A DNA stretch of 64,000 bases, taken from positions 62,001-126,000 of the forward strand of contig VXBP01004466.1 in assembly GCA_013400115.1 (NCBI GenBank), read 5' to 3'. The stretch's first letter is position 1, and each line of letters opens with the position of its first letter. The notes under the pieces were generated by a model. That model was not told the origin of the DNA. It did no database searches and saw only the letters and a program-made list of their open reading frames with translations. The DNA is from Rhinopomastus cyanomelas (taxonomy: Eukaryota > Chordata > Aves > Bucerotiformes > Rhinopomastidae). Positions 39,601 through 50,038 of the stretch are shown one piece after another. A program made the translations under genes and the position numbers.

Positions 39601-42600
39601 CCAACTCTAGACAGGAAAAAACATCGTGACCTGGAGTAGGTGTGGACAGGGCTACAAGATGAGTGGGGAAAGAGCCAATCTTTGGTATTAGTAAGTGAAG
39701 CTAGTAAGTTAGGAAGTTTGAGATCTACTGTCCAAAGGTGAAAAGGGAGAAAAAATATTTTACAGCACATTTGTAAAGACAAGATGCTGTTTAGGAGCCA
39801 GGCTTGTTTTTTTACAAGAAGAGATCGGTGCAAAATGCTTGCAAGTTTTTTCTAGCAATTACACTTCTCATCCAGATTGGGACAGCTTCCTAATTAAAGA
39901 AATTGAAGCAAGGAGTTAACTCTTTACGGCATGGACACCTGAGCAGGGGCTGGCTTAGGATGGGTACCAGTACCAAGTGCTCAGTAACCACAGGGAGCCC
40001 CTGCCCAGCACATGTTAAAGTCACCCTGTACTTGGCACTTTGCTTTAGCTGTACAGGGCTGATTTTGCTTGTGAACCAAGTGAGACATTTCTCTGTTGTG
40101 TCCCAAACACCACCTGAAACTAAGCAGAGGAAGTTTCAAGCCCCCAACTTGACTAATTTTTACATATCAAGTGAGATCTCAAAACACTGATGGCTGGTAT
40201 GTTAGGATAAAAATATCAATTACTGTATTTTTTTTAAACCCTGAAGATTCCTCCTAATCTAAGCTGCCAGGAACATGGCTATTTCCCATGCAATGTCCCC
40301 CTTCCTACTATGTTCTGTAAGAAGCTTTCTTCTTTCTTGTATTTCTGGAAAACAGGTCTAGCGTGTAGAAAGCAATTTGCTTCATCCAGGATGCAGCCTG
40401 CTTCATTCATCCTGAGAAGTTTGCTCCAGCTCAGAAAACTTCCAGCCAGGATAATTCAGGTCCATAATCATCAATTACAAGGCACATTAATATACTCCAA
40501 GGAGTAAACACATACTATACCAACAGCTTGGAATACACTTCAAATGCTGGCCAGCCCATCTCTTACAAGAAGCAAACGCATTACCCACATCTGCAGACTT
40601 TAAAAAAAAAACAAACCCAGAAGTTTTCCAGGAAGGATGAAGATTCCTCTCTCATTTTCTGCTTTAAACTACAGCCCATGGACAATTCACTAAGACAGGA
40701 TCATACTTCAGCATGGGAAACCACAGTAACTTTTATGACCTGTGGCACAAGAGAAAAAGGCAGCAAAAAGGCTGACAGAAATGACACGTGTTGAGGACAG
40801 AACAAAACTGAAGAGACTGCTCATTACATGCCACTTCCAGCTACACAACCGCGTAGTAACTCTAAATTTAGAAAATGTAGATGTTTTGTCTGAAGTCTAA
40901 CGCTGCTTTAAGGAACTTGTCCTCAGATGCTGAACAGAAGCAGGAATATTTTTCGCAACAGTCAAGAGAATTATTCACTTGAATTAGATCTCTAATTCAC
41001 CTTCCAAGATAAAACCAACCCAACTTCCAACTTCAAAAGCTGACAGAAGGGCAGTGCCAGGGGACAAAGAAGGTCTTGCTGGAAACCGATCAACTCTGAG
41101 CAAAAACATTCCATAAACACATCAAATACAGAAAAGCAGAGGTGTGAGGACAGAGGCCAGCAGCAGCAGCTGGGATGGGCAACCAAGACCCACAACACAG
41201 AGTCTGAGACCTCTAACCCCTCTCCTTGCAGCAGGTAAGGCAGAAGAGGCCACTTTAGTACTACGGATGAAGGAAAATACAAAGGCTGCTTGGAGATCAG
41301 AGTGCTGCTCAAGCTCCAACTGTTTCAGCACAGCTGCTGCCAGCGATCTTGCTGAAGACTGAGATTTAGGATCAGTTATTTAACAATGTATCTTGAGCCC
41401 AGAGGCCTGAAACATCCACTTGATTCTAGAAACACTGCTACAAAATGACTTAACAGCCTACACCTGGGCTGGTCCTCGCTGACTACATTTCCAACCTAGC
41501 ACTGCAAAACCCACAGCTCACTAGGTTACTGCCCAAACTGACTTCTACAAAGGCCATGTTACTCACTTTAACTGCTCACATGAGTAAAATAAAAAAAAAA
41601 ACCACTCAGGTTCCTCAGTGGCATGAGACACAGTCTGCTGTCATGTTTCCAAGCATCCCACTTTACACACACACATCCCCCTAAATAACCAGTGTATTAT
41701 GGTTTGGGGTGTGAATAATTCGCCCAGACAGAGGTCTCTAACTGCATTGAAGAAAGTCTCAAGTTTCTCCACCCAGCAGAGAGCTCACATTCTACAGTCA
41801 TAATGGGAAAGGGTCAAATGCAGAAGGCTCTGAGCACACACAGGGCCTGGCAGCACTGATGCTGCCTAGCTGACCCAGGATCACCTGAAGGAGATAGTTT
41901 TGTCACCTTTCCAACAGGCCCAGCCAAAGAGGCACTACCACATCAGAGCTCAGCAAATGCTTTCAAGATGAAGAAAGTGCTACTTACTAAGTCTCCTTAT
42001 CAGTGGAGAAGCAGCTCTGGTTCTTGCGACCAAAATGATTCAGATGTAAAATTATCTTACTCTCTAAGAAGTCACATCCTTTCAAACGTAGGTAGAAAAT
42101 AAATCAGCTGTGATGGAACTAATTCTAGCTCTCTCAGAATTATTTCACTAAGCACAAAGTCCATCATCCACCGACAAACTAAAACCATACCGACTCACAT
42201 CAACAGGAATGATGCACCAGGAACTCTGGGCTAAGAAAAAGTTAAAAGCTTTAAGCTCCTAGTCTTTTCAGCTGGTGATTAACCATCCCTCTTCACTAGT
42301 CAGTCTCAGAAGCCCTCTGCCACCAGCAGACAAGTTAACGGCTACAGGCAGCGGTAAGAACAAACAGCCAAGGCTATGTTTGATGTATGTTGAACACACA
42401 GCACCACAGCTGCAATTTTATCGTACAAAGCCAATGCTGCTTAATGGACCATGGGAAGAGCTACCTAGTTTCTCTCCAACCCAAGAGACTGTAACCAGAG
42501 GCTGTGAAGTGATACCAGTGCAAATGCAAGCTGAGCAGGGTTTTTCCTTCTTTCAAACGCAATCCTGTAAATCAATTTTTTCCTGGCCTGGAAGCTACAA

Positions 42601-45600
42601 GTAAGACACCAAGTGCTCCTGTCCTCTCCTGGCCTGCTTTGCTCAAAGTCCTTGGTTCCACCTGCTACCAAGAGCCTTCACACTGCTCATTTGTTTCACA
42701 AAGAGTTATAGCACCAGCTGCTGAGGAAAAACAGGTCACAATTTTGAAGACAATGGCAACAACAGTCAAAATGTTCAGCTTTGCAGTGACAAAGGAGCAC
42801 AGATCAATAGAGAGCTGCTGGCTCAAACCCCCTGAAAAACTGGGCAAATTATTGAAGATTTAGCTTGATGTGCCTCACTTTCAGGATCTGGTACATGTGC
42901 ACTTTGTTTCTTGGCTTCCAACTGCTCCCCTTATAAACCCCAGCAACGTTCCACCCCACACCAGAACCCAAAAGAGGAAGTGAGTTAAGAAACAACCCCA
43001 AAACCCCAGCGCTACAAATACTGCGCTTTAACAAATGAATAGTTAGCGATGTCTGAAAGTTTAGAGCATCAGATTAGCAGATAGCTGGTGCATACTCTAA
43101 CCTCACAGCATAAAAGCATTGGTGCCATTTTTCTTGAGCCACCCCCATAACCTGAACTACACTGCACACCCCACTTTGCCAGTCCCACAGCTTCTCAGGT
43201 GCAATATGCACCTGACCAATGGAGAAGGATGAAGAATAAAAGTGATGCCATTTCTTTAAAACACAATCCAAAAAGCACAGTCTAGCACAGAGAGGAATAG
43301 ATTTCTTAGTCTTAAAACCTGACACTCTCAACACTTGTCTTTGGCCTTTATCCACACATCAGATCTTGCAAAAGGGAAGAATTCAATCTGGAGGTGGTTA
43401 TTGGACCGCTCTCAATTAAGTTGCTTTAAATCCTTTAACGTAAAGGCAGGAGACTGACAACTCCTACACTTCCCTCTACCTCTCCCCACACAAGCCCATA
43501 TCCAACACACAGTTACAAGTCCATACCCACCCCCTTCAGGATCCACCACACAATTCATTCAGCACTGACCAGAAAGAGTGCTATGCCAACTCTGGAGCTG
43601 TTCAAGGCAGGACTGGACGTGGCACTTGGTGCCATGGTCTAGCCTTGAGCTCTGTGGTAACAGGTTGGACTTGATGATCTGAGGTCTCTTCCGACCTTGG
43701 TAATACTGTGATACTGTGACTAAAAGGACAGTCCTCATCTTGAAACCCAGGCACATCTGAAAGCTTTCCAGCCAAAACCACACTATTTCAATACTACTTG
43801 ATGTTTCCAATCACCCTTCACTATCATTATCACTTGCTGCCCCATGTCATTTCCTCCTCTTAGTATTACTGTATACGCTCATATTAATAACATACACTTA
43901 TGAATACTTGCACTCTAACACTATTTGTTTTAATTATATACACTTAGTATTCAGATAGGATAAAAACCTTATTCTTATCTGTCACAAGTAAGTCCTTCCT
44001 CAGTCCCAGGACCTTATTAACAACAGAACATGACTTTTGCTGAAGTTTAACATCCCAAGCTCCAGTTAAGAGAACATTTAGGCTTCAGACACAAAGGTGC
44101 ACTCATGGATTTAGCAGTGTAACAGCCAACTGCAAATGGAAAAAAAGCATAAACATTCCCATGGAGTCTCCCCATGGGTTTATTTTCATTCCAGAGGATG
44201 GACTCAGCATTCTCCTGCCTTATCAAAGGTCTAAAGGTCTCCGACTGGGACACACCAGTTACACAAAGTAGAGGCTGAATTGTGTTATGGTGCTATGTAA
44301 GAAGAAAGTCAAACTATCATCTCACACCTCTCAACTCCAAGAAACTCAGGACTGACAACGTCAACTGCAAGTGCACGGATTTCAGACTTAAGCACCAGCT
44401 CCTGCGGTTACAGTGACCTGTTTGGGAAAAACCCCAACTCATGGTGGGAGGTAACAGAGGAAAAACCTGCCTCATTGTTTTCAAAGTAGCATTTAGGAAG
44501 GTGTCATCACCTCCTGAGCCTTTGAAATTCCCTAAGTAATTAAACAGTCAAACAAGAAGAGGCTTTTAAAGCTTTGCAAAACGCAAATTATTCCCCAGCA
44601 TGGACACAGATGCCGAGCATTCAAAATAGTGTCTCTCCTCTAAGAGAAGAGAGGAGCTGAGGACAGCTGCCATAAGCAAGACCTTGCCCAAAAAAGCATC
44701 TGTCAAAGCTTCTGCCATTTAACTTGGACAAAGAACCTTCAGCTAAAAAAGAAACTTTATAAAATAGTTTAGAGCTGCTTTTCTGCCAGAGCACTGAAGA
44801 TGCACCACTTCAGCAAGGGAAGAAATCATCTGAGAAAACTGTAGTGAATTGCCTCACCCAGGTATTTCAAAGCCTGTCACGGGGCTTCGATCGATTCCTT
44901 CTAAAGCTTTTAGCGCACATTAGTTTGTTGACTAGTTCTAAGAGCTCTACTAATTTAGTTTGGTTCTTAAAGCTGTACCAGCTCACTGAAAGCCAGCTCA
45001 CCTTGGGAGGGAACTCATCGCAAGAACCAGTGGCCTGGGAAGAGGTTTCATCCATTTTAAAACCAACACTCTCCCCTAGATTTGGAATGATTATAATTAA
45101 TTTCTTAGCCACTTGAAATTCCTGAATTATCAGTTCAGTCTGCATGTTGCACACAAACCCAAACAGCCTCCACTACTAAGTACTTCTGAGATTTCTATGC
45201 CACGAGTTGCACAGGTTCCACTATTGCAGTAAAATACTAATGATGGTCTCCAAGTCTGCATTTTAAGAGAAACAAATCATAGTAAAATGAGGAATTGACT
45301 CAAAGGTACATAATCTTGCAGTGGACACTCACAGGATGGAAAGGCCACATGTTACAGCAGATCCATTTCACACAGAACTGCAAAAATTCCAGTAAGCCTT
45401 TTCTCTTCTCCAGTCTCTAACCTCTATGAACATCAGGTGGTTTCAAAGAAACCCCCTGGGAGATTAGCTGAAATGTCAGGTATAAGAAGAGGGTTCCATA
45501 CAGCTTCCTCACACAATAAAAGCCTGTATTAACAGCTTATGGGCCTGGAATTTGTGTGGTGCACCAAAATTGGTGTTCTGCACTGTGACCAGCATTTCCT

Positions 45601-48600
45601 GAAGGCTCCTGGAAAGGATCCTCTGCCTGTGCTAGCAGAACTGTCTTCACCAGCTGCAACATCTCACCACCATTGTACTTTCAGATAGCCAGTGCCTTGG
45701 AAGGTTGGGAGATGGAAGATTTTTAAGGCACTGTTTTCATCCCTCAGTGGTAAATAGGTTCCAGAGTCACCAGCTAGTAAGATGAACATCTGAAGGGCCC
45801 AGGACAGAATCCCAGCACTGAGGGCTGAGAGTGGCTGCAAGTGGACAGAGAGGGAAAACCTAGACCTTCAATGAAAGGAGGTATTTCCTTCTCCAATAGC
45901 ATAAGCACTAGATAAAGTCTGGGTAAACAGCTATAACCACATACTTAAAATCTTCAAATGATGTGAGCACACCTTCTTCAGAAACTTCTCCTGCACCCTT
46001 ACACTCATGACTCAATATCTGAGGTCAAGAAATTATAGCAGTGAAGGGCACAAAGTAACACAAGGGCTGTGTGGGATCAAACAGAGCAAATTTATAAAGG
46101 CTTGTGCAGATATCATCAGATAATTTCCAGCTAACAAGGTGATCAGACACTGGATTATGTCTGAGGAGCCCTGATCATTTGAACCATTTCCAAAGTAAAG
46201 CTGAATGCAGTAAGAGACACCCACACCAAGTTGTATTTTGGACCTTAAAAAACAAAAGGCTGTAAGAACGTTTTTAAAATCACCTTGACTCCTTAGCAAC
46301 CCTGGGGCACTGTGGGGGTCCTCTAAACAATATCAATCAGCACCATGTGCATCCCACAGCATCATATCAAGATAATGACACAAACGTTTGCTCCTGGAGG
46401 TAGAGACAGAGCAGGAGGCAGGGAACTCGGATGCACGGAGAACTCAAAACACGGAGCTTGGCAGCCTGGCCAGCTCAAGGCCTTTAGATAAGGTGCTGAA
46501 ACACAACACCTGCACTTTCCATTTCCCCCAGCTGCAGTTGCCTTGCACAGGCTTTGCGGAAATGAAAGGTGGCAGAGAGTTCAGAGGCTTTCAGGTGAGA
46601 AGCAGGAGGAAGGGCAGAAGCATTCAAAGGCTCATGGGGGAGCTTTACTAACACTTAATAGGTTTGCACGCTTCTGTAAAGTTCCCAAAGGCAGCTCAGG
46701 TGTCTGGCAGGGACACTTAACCTGCAGCCCAGAAATCCTGAATTTAAAATTCGGCTGGGTCTCAAGTACTCCTGCTAATTTGTCAGCAAAAGCATCAAGT
46801 GCTCACAGCTGTTCACAGTACTTTCACAACCCAAGTTGTGAATACAGAGTACCAAGAAGACCAGAGAAATTGCTTTAGCCAGTCAAAGGAGCTGCTCCTC
46901 AGGTTCACTGGGTCAGATGAGACATGGATGGCAAGGTGAACTGGAAAGGAGAAACCATCTCCTTACGGGACTGCTTGGGTTTTTCAACATTTATCAGAAG
47001 TTTTATGTGAGGCAAAGTCATGGAAGGCACAAAAGAAGCAGCACATTGAGCTAAAGGGGAGGAAAACCTGGCCTTTCTTTTATTCATATAATTGCTATGA
47101 TACTGCTCATGACTATAAACAATGGAATCAAGGGCAGAATATGCTCAGACCACTTATTGGGGGAGCCAGTGCAGCTTTGTACCAACTGTTGGCCCTATTT
47201 AGGGAGAAAAAGTCTATTACTGATTAACGTCAGGGACAGTGTGCCCATGTTTAAGTGGCAGTCTGCCTGCCATTTCCAGCAGGCCAGAGCAACAGTAAGC
47301 ATTCACCTTCTAGAAGCAAGGGTAAAAGCAATCAGCCTACCTGTTGCCTCACTGAAAAAGAAATGTTTCACCACCCACAGTTTAAAGAAAAGGCAGGAAA
47401 GCTCCAGGATTATCATTTGGTACAGAAATCTGCTTTTGACCTTTGCACTGGCACTGCCCCTTCATGGTCCTCAAAATCTGCAATAACTTTAGTTCTGCAG
47501 TTACAACTCTCGCTCAATCCCACACCTTCACCAGGGTTCATAACTTTTGTAGTCCCTGAAAAGGTGAGACAGACTGCTACAAAAAGGGAGAAATATATCT
47601 GAAAAGGGGACACATGTACCTCAACAGGGCCAGTCATAGCTCTGGCTCCATGAACACCTTTATCCTCTGTCCATTGCAGAATTAAGAGAAATAAAAGGTA
47701 ATAAAGCAACAAGCAACCTTATGAATCCATTGTCCATCCATCCAGGACAGCTTCACATTGTTAAGGTTATCAAACAACAATCACTCAACTACAGATACCA
47801 GAGAGTCAGAACCACAGCTGGATGTATCTGCAGGTACCAGCAGCAGGTAACAGCATCCAAGAGCCAGCAAACTTTAGGCCCAGGACAATAACACAGCCTT
47901 CAGTTTGTAGCCCTCCCACCATGGACTATGAGAAGTACATCATGCTCACTCGGCTGTGTCTCACTGATATAACCCAAAAAGGGCTGGGTCAGCAGACAAC
48001 TGAAAAACCCAATTAGAAACACAAAACACTGTGTCTCACAACAGGATTCCAGTGGCATCAGATTTGTTTTTAGCAACCCTGAGCTGCAGCACAGATCGTA
48101 CATGATGCCTCAATTTTGTTAGCGGGTAGTTTTTCAAGTGGAAAAATCAATACCAGTACACCTAAATTCCTCAAGCACTTAGGAAACCGCTCTCCGAGGT
48201 CTATTATCTGAGAAACAAATACAAAAACACCAGAGCAGAAGGACCGTGAAAAGGAATGACAGGTAGACCACTATGTAAATAAATGTCTGATTTCTGATTC
48301 TCATCCTCTCCAGTCCAAATGTTTCTAGCTTTGCAAAGGGCACAGTTAGCACCAAGTGACTACAGTCACAGCTACCACTTATGGATTTGGGAGCCCAATA
48401 ACAACTCCCGAGTCTCTATTCACTCACCCAAATTGTGGTGGCTTTGTTTAGATGCTGAAAACAAGCTTGGGACAAATTTCAGCGGCAACAGCACACAAAG
48501 ATTTTATTGGAGGGCTGCAGTGATTCAACTGTGACTGTTCAAAGAAAGAGGTGTTTGGGTTTTTTTGTTTTAAGGTAGAAATACATCACACAGGAGTATC

Positions 48601-50038
48601 TTTTCTGAATACCTGTTTTCATTTTCCTAATCTCCAACCGGTCACGTGTCTAATGACACTACCAACCTAAATTTAGCTCATTCTGTTCGCACTTGCAATC
48701 CCACTGATGCCTGTAGGACTGCAACACACCTTTCTTCCTCTCAGCCTCCACTCTCTCCTTCACTGTATGAGGCCGTTTCTGAAACAGCAAACCACAGGCC
48801 ACACTAGAAGAGCACTGGGACCTACTGTGCTGCAGGGACCGCACAAGCTGCCCACTCTGCTCGGCACAATGCCCATTCCTCACAGGCCCCTTTGTGCTCC
48901 AATCCGGTGCCTCCATGCTCGCTTTTGTCTCCGTTCTGTCAGCCAGCCAGGGCAAAACCCCACGCCAGGACAACCTGGGGAAGTGGGAAGGGGGTAGCGC
49001 AGACCTCCACCTTGTGGCATGGCAGATGTTATTAAGAGGTCACAGACTTACATCTGCCTCACCGGTAGCAGGTGAGTGTTCACACAAACAAGGGCCGATC
49101 CAAACCACTGCTCCTCACTGCAGGAATTTTTACCTAGTCGAGGTTTCCCTGCTCAGCATTGACAGGCGATGACGACACTGCCCAATAAAAGCAGCAGTAA
49201 GGCCCGCATCCCCAGCAGTGGAAGGGGCTCTGGGAGCCCACCACAATCATCCCTAGCAAGATCTCCCTGTGCCATCGAACCCTAGGGAATCCCCCAGGCT
49301 CTGCCACCAGCACCACCCACCAGCACTGGCCTTCCAGAAGGAGCCACACAGCTGGCACTGGGATTTGAAGCTGGCTCAGGGATTCCAGCCCTTGCAGGTC
49401 ACCGTCCACCTTCCCCACACTCACAGGGGTGCACAAAGGTGGGGAGTAACACGAGAAAAGCACAATAACCCTTCCAAGGGGCTGTGCAGACCTGGCAACC
49501 CCCCCACTGCTGGGGGCTGGCCTAGCCTCCCACACCCCGTCAGGTTCCTGCCCCGTGAGGCCTCCACGGCGGAGCCCCCAGCCTCGCAGAGGCAGACGCC
49601 TACCTCAAGGACGGGGATGGAAGGACACCCACCCCGACCCCAGAGACCCCTCCCTGTTACCTTGGTCTCTTTGACGTGCTGCTTGATGCCCTCGGGGTAC
49701 CACTGCACCCGCACGTAGCCCCGCCGCAGCGGGCTGACTCGGCCGTCCTCGGCCCCACCGGCCCCTGGGCCCCCCGACTCGGAGCCTCCTGAGCTGACGG
49801 CCCCTCCGCCGCCGCCGCGTCCTCCGCCTCCTCCTCCGCCTCCCTCCTCCTCCTCCGAATCCGAGTCCTCTCCATGGATGAGCCGCACCAGGCCGAAGCG
49901 CACCGAGCCGCGATACCGGCCCGACACCAGGTCATGTGAGAAGAGGAGGCGCTGGGAGCCGCCCGGCGGGGCCGGCAGCGGCAGGGTCGGAGGTGCCGCT
50001 GGGACCGGTGGTGCCACTGGGACCGGGAGCTCCGCCAT
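182..50038 (-). CDS. UBE2O: UBE2O, (E3-independent) E2 ubiquitin-conjugating enzyme, 5' part of gene (exons 1-9, incomplete)
   Basis: Nine exons on the minus strand join in phase to 1,616 coding bases (538 codons plus 2 nt) whose product matches the N-terminal part of vertebrate UBE2O as I recall it. Vertebrate UBE2O is about 1,290 residues, so roughly 40% is here. UBE2O is a large hybrid E2/E3 enzyme that ubiquitinates, among others, orphan ribosomal proteins and alpha-globin in reticulocytes, and BAP1. The part in the window carries the N-terminal conserved region (SH3-like folds) used for substrate recognition, then an acidic/serine-rich linker and a basic, NLS-like cluster (RKK at 508-510, then a lysine-rich block at 520-529). 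The second conserved region, the coiled coil and the UBC domain with the catalytic cysteine lie beyond base 1. All eight complete introns have GT-AG ends. Identification is secure; the exact transcript start is inferred. Confidence 0.96.
682..1505 (-). other. UBE2O intron 8
   Basis: A GT-AG intron of 824 bases. Apart from a two-copy, 33-base-period repeat at about 752-808 I see no exon, RNA gene or transposon in it. Confidence 0.85.
752..808. repeat. two-copy tandem repeat, 33-base period, in UBE2O intron 8
   Basis: The stretch GCACACAGAGGGGAACAGCC recurs after 33 bases as a slightly changed copy (GCACAGAGGGGAATAGCCC). It is a minor local duplication. Confidence 0.7.
1506..1656 (-). CDS. UBE2O: UBE2O coding exon 8 (completes residue 322, then 323-372)
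   Basis: This 151-base exon encodes VKRLGCFDHAQRQLGERCLY and continues with six cysteines in the segment, including CECPERNC, to GEGSVAKK. The acceptor is ctaccag and the donor is GTGAGA. In the family this segment contains closely spaced cysteines; I cannot tell from sequence alone whether they bind a metal. Confidence 0.94.
1657..2459 (-). other. UBE2O intron 7
   Basis: An 803-base GT-AG intron. I see only unique sequence with small, unsupported ORFs on both strands. Confidence 0.85.
2460..2569 (-). CDS. UBE2O: UBE2O coding exon 7 (residues 286-321 plus part of 322)
   Basis: This 110-base exon encodes VQVVELKVTWITKSFCPGG and continues to SQENLS. It ends in phase 2 (AG of Arg). The acceptor is attatag and the donor is GTGAGA. 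Confidence 0.95.
2570..3203 (-). other. UBE2O intron 6
   Basis: A 634-base GT-AG intron with no recognisable feature. Confidence 0.85.
3204..3347 (-). CDS. UBE2O: UBE2O coding exon 6 (residues 238-285)
   Basis: This 144-base, phase 0/0 exon encodes 48 residues from GLFFDDSYGFYPGQVLIGP to FRVVVEE, a highly conserved stretch of UBE2O. The acceptor is cccacag and the donor is GTAAGG. Confidence 0.96.
4784..4805. repeat. perfect 11-base tandem duplication
   Basis: ATATAATGAGC occurs twice head to tail, about 45 bases before a CR1 fragment. Confidence 0.9.
4850..4933 (+). mobile_element. CR1 LINE 3'-end fragment
   Basis: The stretch reads ...GGATTGGACTGGATGATCTT, then GAGGTCCCTTCCAATCCCTA and TTCTGTGATTGTGTGAATCTG. 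This is the hallmark 3' end of avian CR1, which terminates in short ATTCTRTGA-type repeats rather than poly(A). It is a severely 5'-truncated copy, antisense to UBE2O. Confidence 0.9.
5196..5259 (-). CDS. UBE2O: UBE2O coding exon 5 (completes residue 216, then 217-237)
   Basis: This 64-base exon encodes CSMSTEDGAKLYDVCPHVSD and a final Ser. The first base completes the split Arg codon. The acceptor is ttttccag and the donor is GTGAGC. Confidence 0.95.
5260..6726 (-). other. UBE2O intron 4
   Basis: A 1,467-base GT-AG intron, AT-rich, with no identifiable element. Confidence 0.85.
6727..6824 (-). CDS. UBE2O: UBE2O coding exon 4 (residues 184-215 plus part of 216)
   Basis: This 98-base exon encodes PFMYGDYIAYDCWLGKVYD and continues to LSNGA. 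It ends in phase 2, with AG of an arginine codon completed by exon 5. The acceptor is cttcatag and the donor is GTACTT. Confidence 0.95.
6825..7719 (-). other. UBE2O intron 3
   Basis: An 895-base GT-AG intron with no identifiable element. Confidence 0.85.
7720..7830 (-). CDS. UBE2O: UBE2O coding exon 3 (residues 147-183)
   Basis: This 111-base, phase 0/0 exon encodes 37 residues beginning DSQCGTVIDV and ending DLQHIW, nearly identical to the human segment. The acceptor is ttttcag and the donor is GTGAGA. It belongs to the N-terminal conserved region. Confidence 0.96.
7831..12702 (-). other. UBE2O intron 2
   Basis: A 4,872-base GT-AG intron. It contains overlapping but unsupported ORFs on both strands at 8,862-9,496 and an 18-base tandem duplication at 10,495-10,530. 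I see no CR1 copy, RNA gene or additional UBE2O exon; exons 2 and 3 join in phase without one. Confidence 0.85.
10495..10530. repeat. 18-base tandem duplication
   Basis: TGGAGATCCCAAATATTT is present twice head to tail with an 18-base period, in UBE2O intron 2. Confidence 0.9.
12703..12762 (-). CDS. UBE2O: UBE2O coding exon 2 (residues 127-146)
   Basis: This 60-base, phase 0/0 exon encodes LKLEDRSVVPRDVVRHMSSS, which matches the family right after KETK of exon 1. The acceptor is tttag at 12,763 upward on the minus strand and the donor is GTAAGT. The exon is separated from exon 1 by a 36.9-kb intron. Confidence 0.95.
15538..17000 (-). mobile_element. CR1 LINE, 5'-truncated, with broken ORF2 (reverse transcriptase) remnants
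   Basis: Read on the minus strand, the element ends at 15,538 with CR1-type tail sequence. Going upstream it contains ORF2 fragments: the C-terminal block with SALVSPHLEYCVQFWAPQFK and RMMKDVEHLPYEERLRELGL, and RT-domain pieces with DSQHGFTKGKSCSTNLIAFY, WLDDGRAVDVACLDLKAFDT and SSGVPQGS. The frame is broken several times, and about 300 bp between GVPQGS and the later RDLGVLV-like region are missing near 16,195. That gap removes the catalytic YADD-type motif. A C-rich run sits at 16,081-16,099. The 5' truncation is near 17,000. It is not autonomous. Confidence 0.93.
21558..22240 (-). mobile_element. CR1 LINE fragment, older and more diverged
   Basis: On the minus strand the sequence encodes an ORF2 C-terminal remnant (NMSQQCAYRAKKASWL, LYSTLVRPHIESWLQFGAP, IQRRATRLSGLENKP). 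It then runs into a CR1 3' end near 21,560, with the diagnostic TTGGAAAA/ATCATCAAGTTCAACTAT seen on the plus strand. Divergence from the other copies suggests a different, older subfamily. Confidence 0.88.
22763..22892 (+). mobile_element. CR1 LINE 3'-end fragment
   Basis: The fragment includes GGTTAGACAAGGCTAAGCAA, GGAGGTTGGGTTAGATTAGA and TCCTTTCCAACCCAAAACAT, and ends in TTCTACGATTCTACC. It is a typical plus-strand CR1 3' end. Confidence 0.9.
28671..28748 (-). mobile_element. CR1 LINE 3'-end fragment (proximal of a doublet)
   Basis: Plus-strand GTAGAATCATCAGGGATTGG, AAGATCATCTAGTCCAATCC and CTGCCACAGCAGG is the reverse complement of a CR1 3' terminus of the same type as the 31-kb and 38-kb copies. 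It is cut off after about 75 bases, directly next to a second CR1 3' end. Confidence 0.88.
28760..29172 (-). mobile_element. CR1 LINE fragment of a second subfamily
   Basis: It starts with its own 3' terminus (GAATCACTCAGGGTTGGAAGG on the plus strand). On the minus strand it encodes the ORF2 C-terminal tail, with SDRTRGNGAKLEIAGRFRLD and VRAWNGLPREVVGTPSLEVF. The 3' terminus differs from that of the neighbouring fragment, so these are two insertions or a nested pair. Confidence 0.9.
31170..32792 (-). mobile_element. CR1 LINE, long 5'-truncated copy, inverted partner of the 38-kb copy
   Basis: On the minus strand the element encodes remnants of ORF2: an RT-region piece (DLDEGLESTISKFGHDTKLE, HDTK standing where functional copies have a YADD/FADD-type box), the block CQVRPHLEYC-like PHLEYCVQFWAPQFKKDTEW, and EERLRELGSL. 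It ends at 31,170 in a CR1 tail. Several stops and frameshifts show that it is dead. The 572 bases at 31,289-31,860 are almost identical, in inverted orientation, to 38,202-38,773. Confidence 0.94.
37724..38885 (+). mobile_element. CR1 LINE, 5'-truncated copy on the plus strand
   Basis: It encodes remnants such as SSGVSQGSVLGPVLFNLFVN, DLDEGLGCTVSKFADETKLE and MSQQCTLVAKKAKGILGW, and ends with TTCCAATCCCTAATGATTCT and ATGATTC. It is interrupted by an in-frame stop (CAG TGA near 38,030) and by a roughly 44-bp antisense CR1-tail insert at 38,140-38,183. It lies antisense to UBE2O, 4.9 kb from and inverted relative to the 31-kb copy. Confidence 0.94.
38140..38183 (-). mobile_element. short antisense CR1 3'-end fragment nested in a CR1 copy
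   Basis: AGAATCATAGAATCATCATGG followed by CTGGGAAGGACCTCCAGGGTCAT is the reverse complement of a CR1 3' terminus. It interrupts the sense-strand CR1 body between ...GGTACCAGTAT and GGGCTGGGGACTGAC, which are contiguous in typical CR1 elements. Confidence 0.7.
43572..43722 (+). mobile_element. CR1 LINE 3'-end fragment, distinct subfamily
   Basis: TTCAAGGCAGGACTGGACGT, GGCACTTGGTGCCATGGTCT, GGTTGGACTTGATGATCTGA and a tail ATACTGTGATACTGTGAC mark a CR1 3' end of a type different from the 31/38-kb copies. Confidence 0.85.

Larger units (their letters stand above)
12763..49660 (-). other. UBE2O intron 1 (36.9 kb)
   Basis: The donor GTAACA after exon 1 and the acceptor before exon 2 bound this intron, which joins the two exons in phase. 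Long first introns are usual for vertebrate UBE2O. Within it I recognise eight CR1 copies or fragments (15.5-17.0, 21.6-22.2, 22.8, 28.67, 28.76-29.2, 31.2-32.8, 37.7-38.9 and 43.6 kb) and small homopolymer runs such as those near 14,742 (T) and 18,710 (A). The remaining stretches (12.8-15.5, 17.0-21.5, 22.9-28.6, 29.2-31.1, 32.8-37.7, 38.9-43.5 and 43.7-49.5 kb) show many small ORFs, none with recognisable similarity, and no structured RNA gene that I can identify. Confidence 0.85.
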
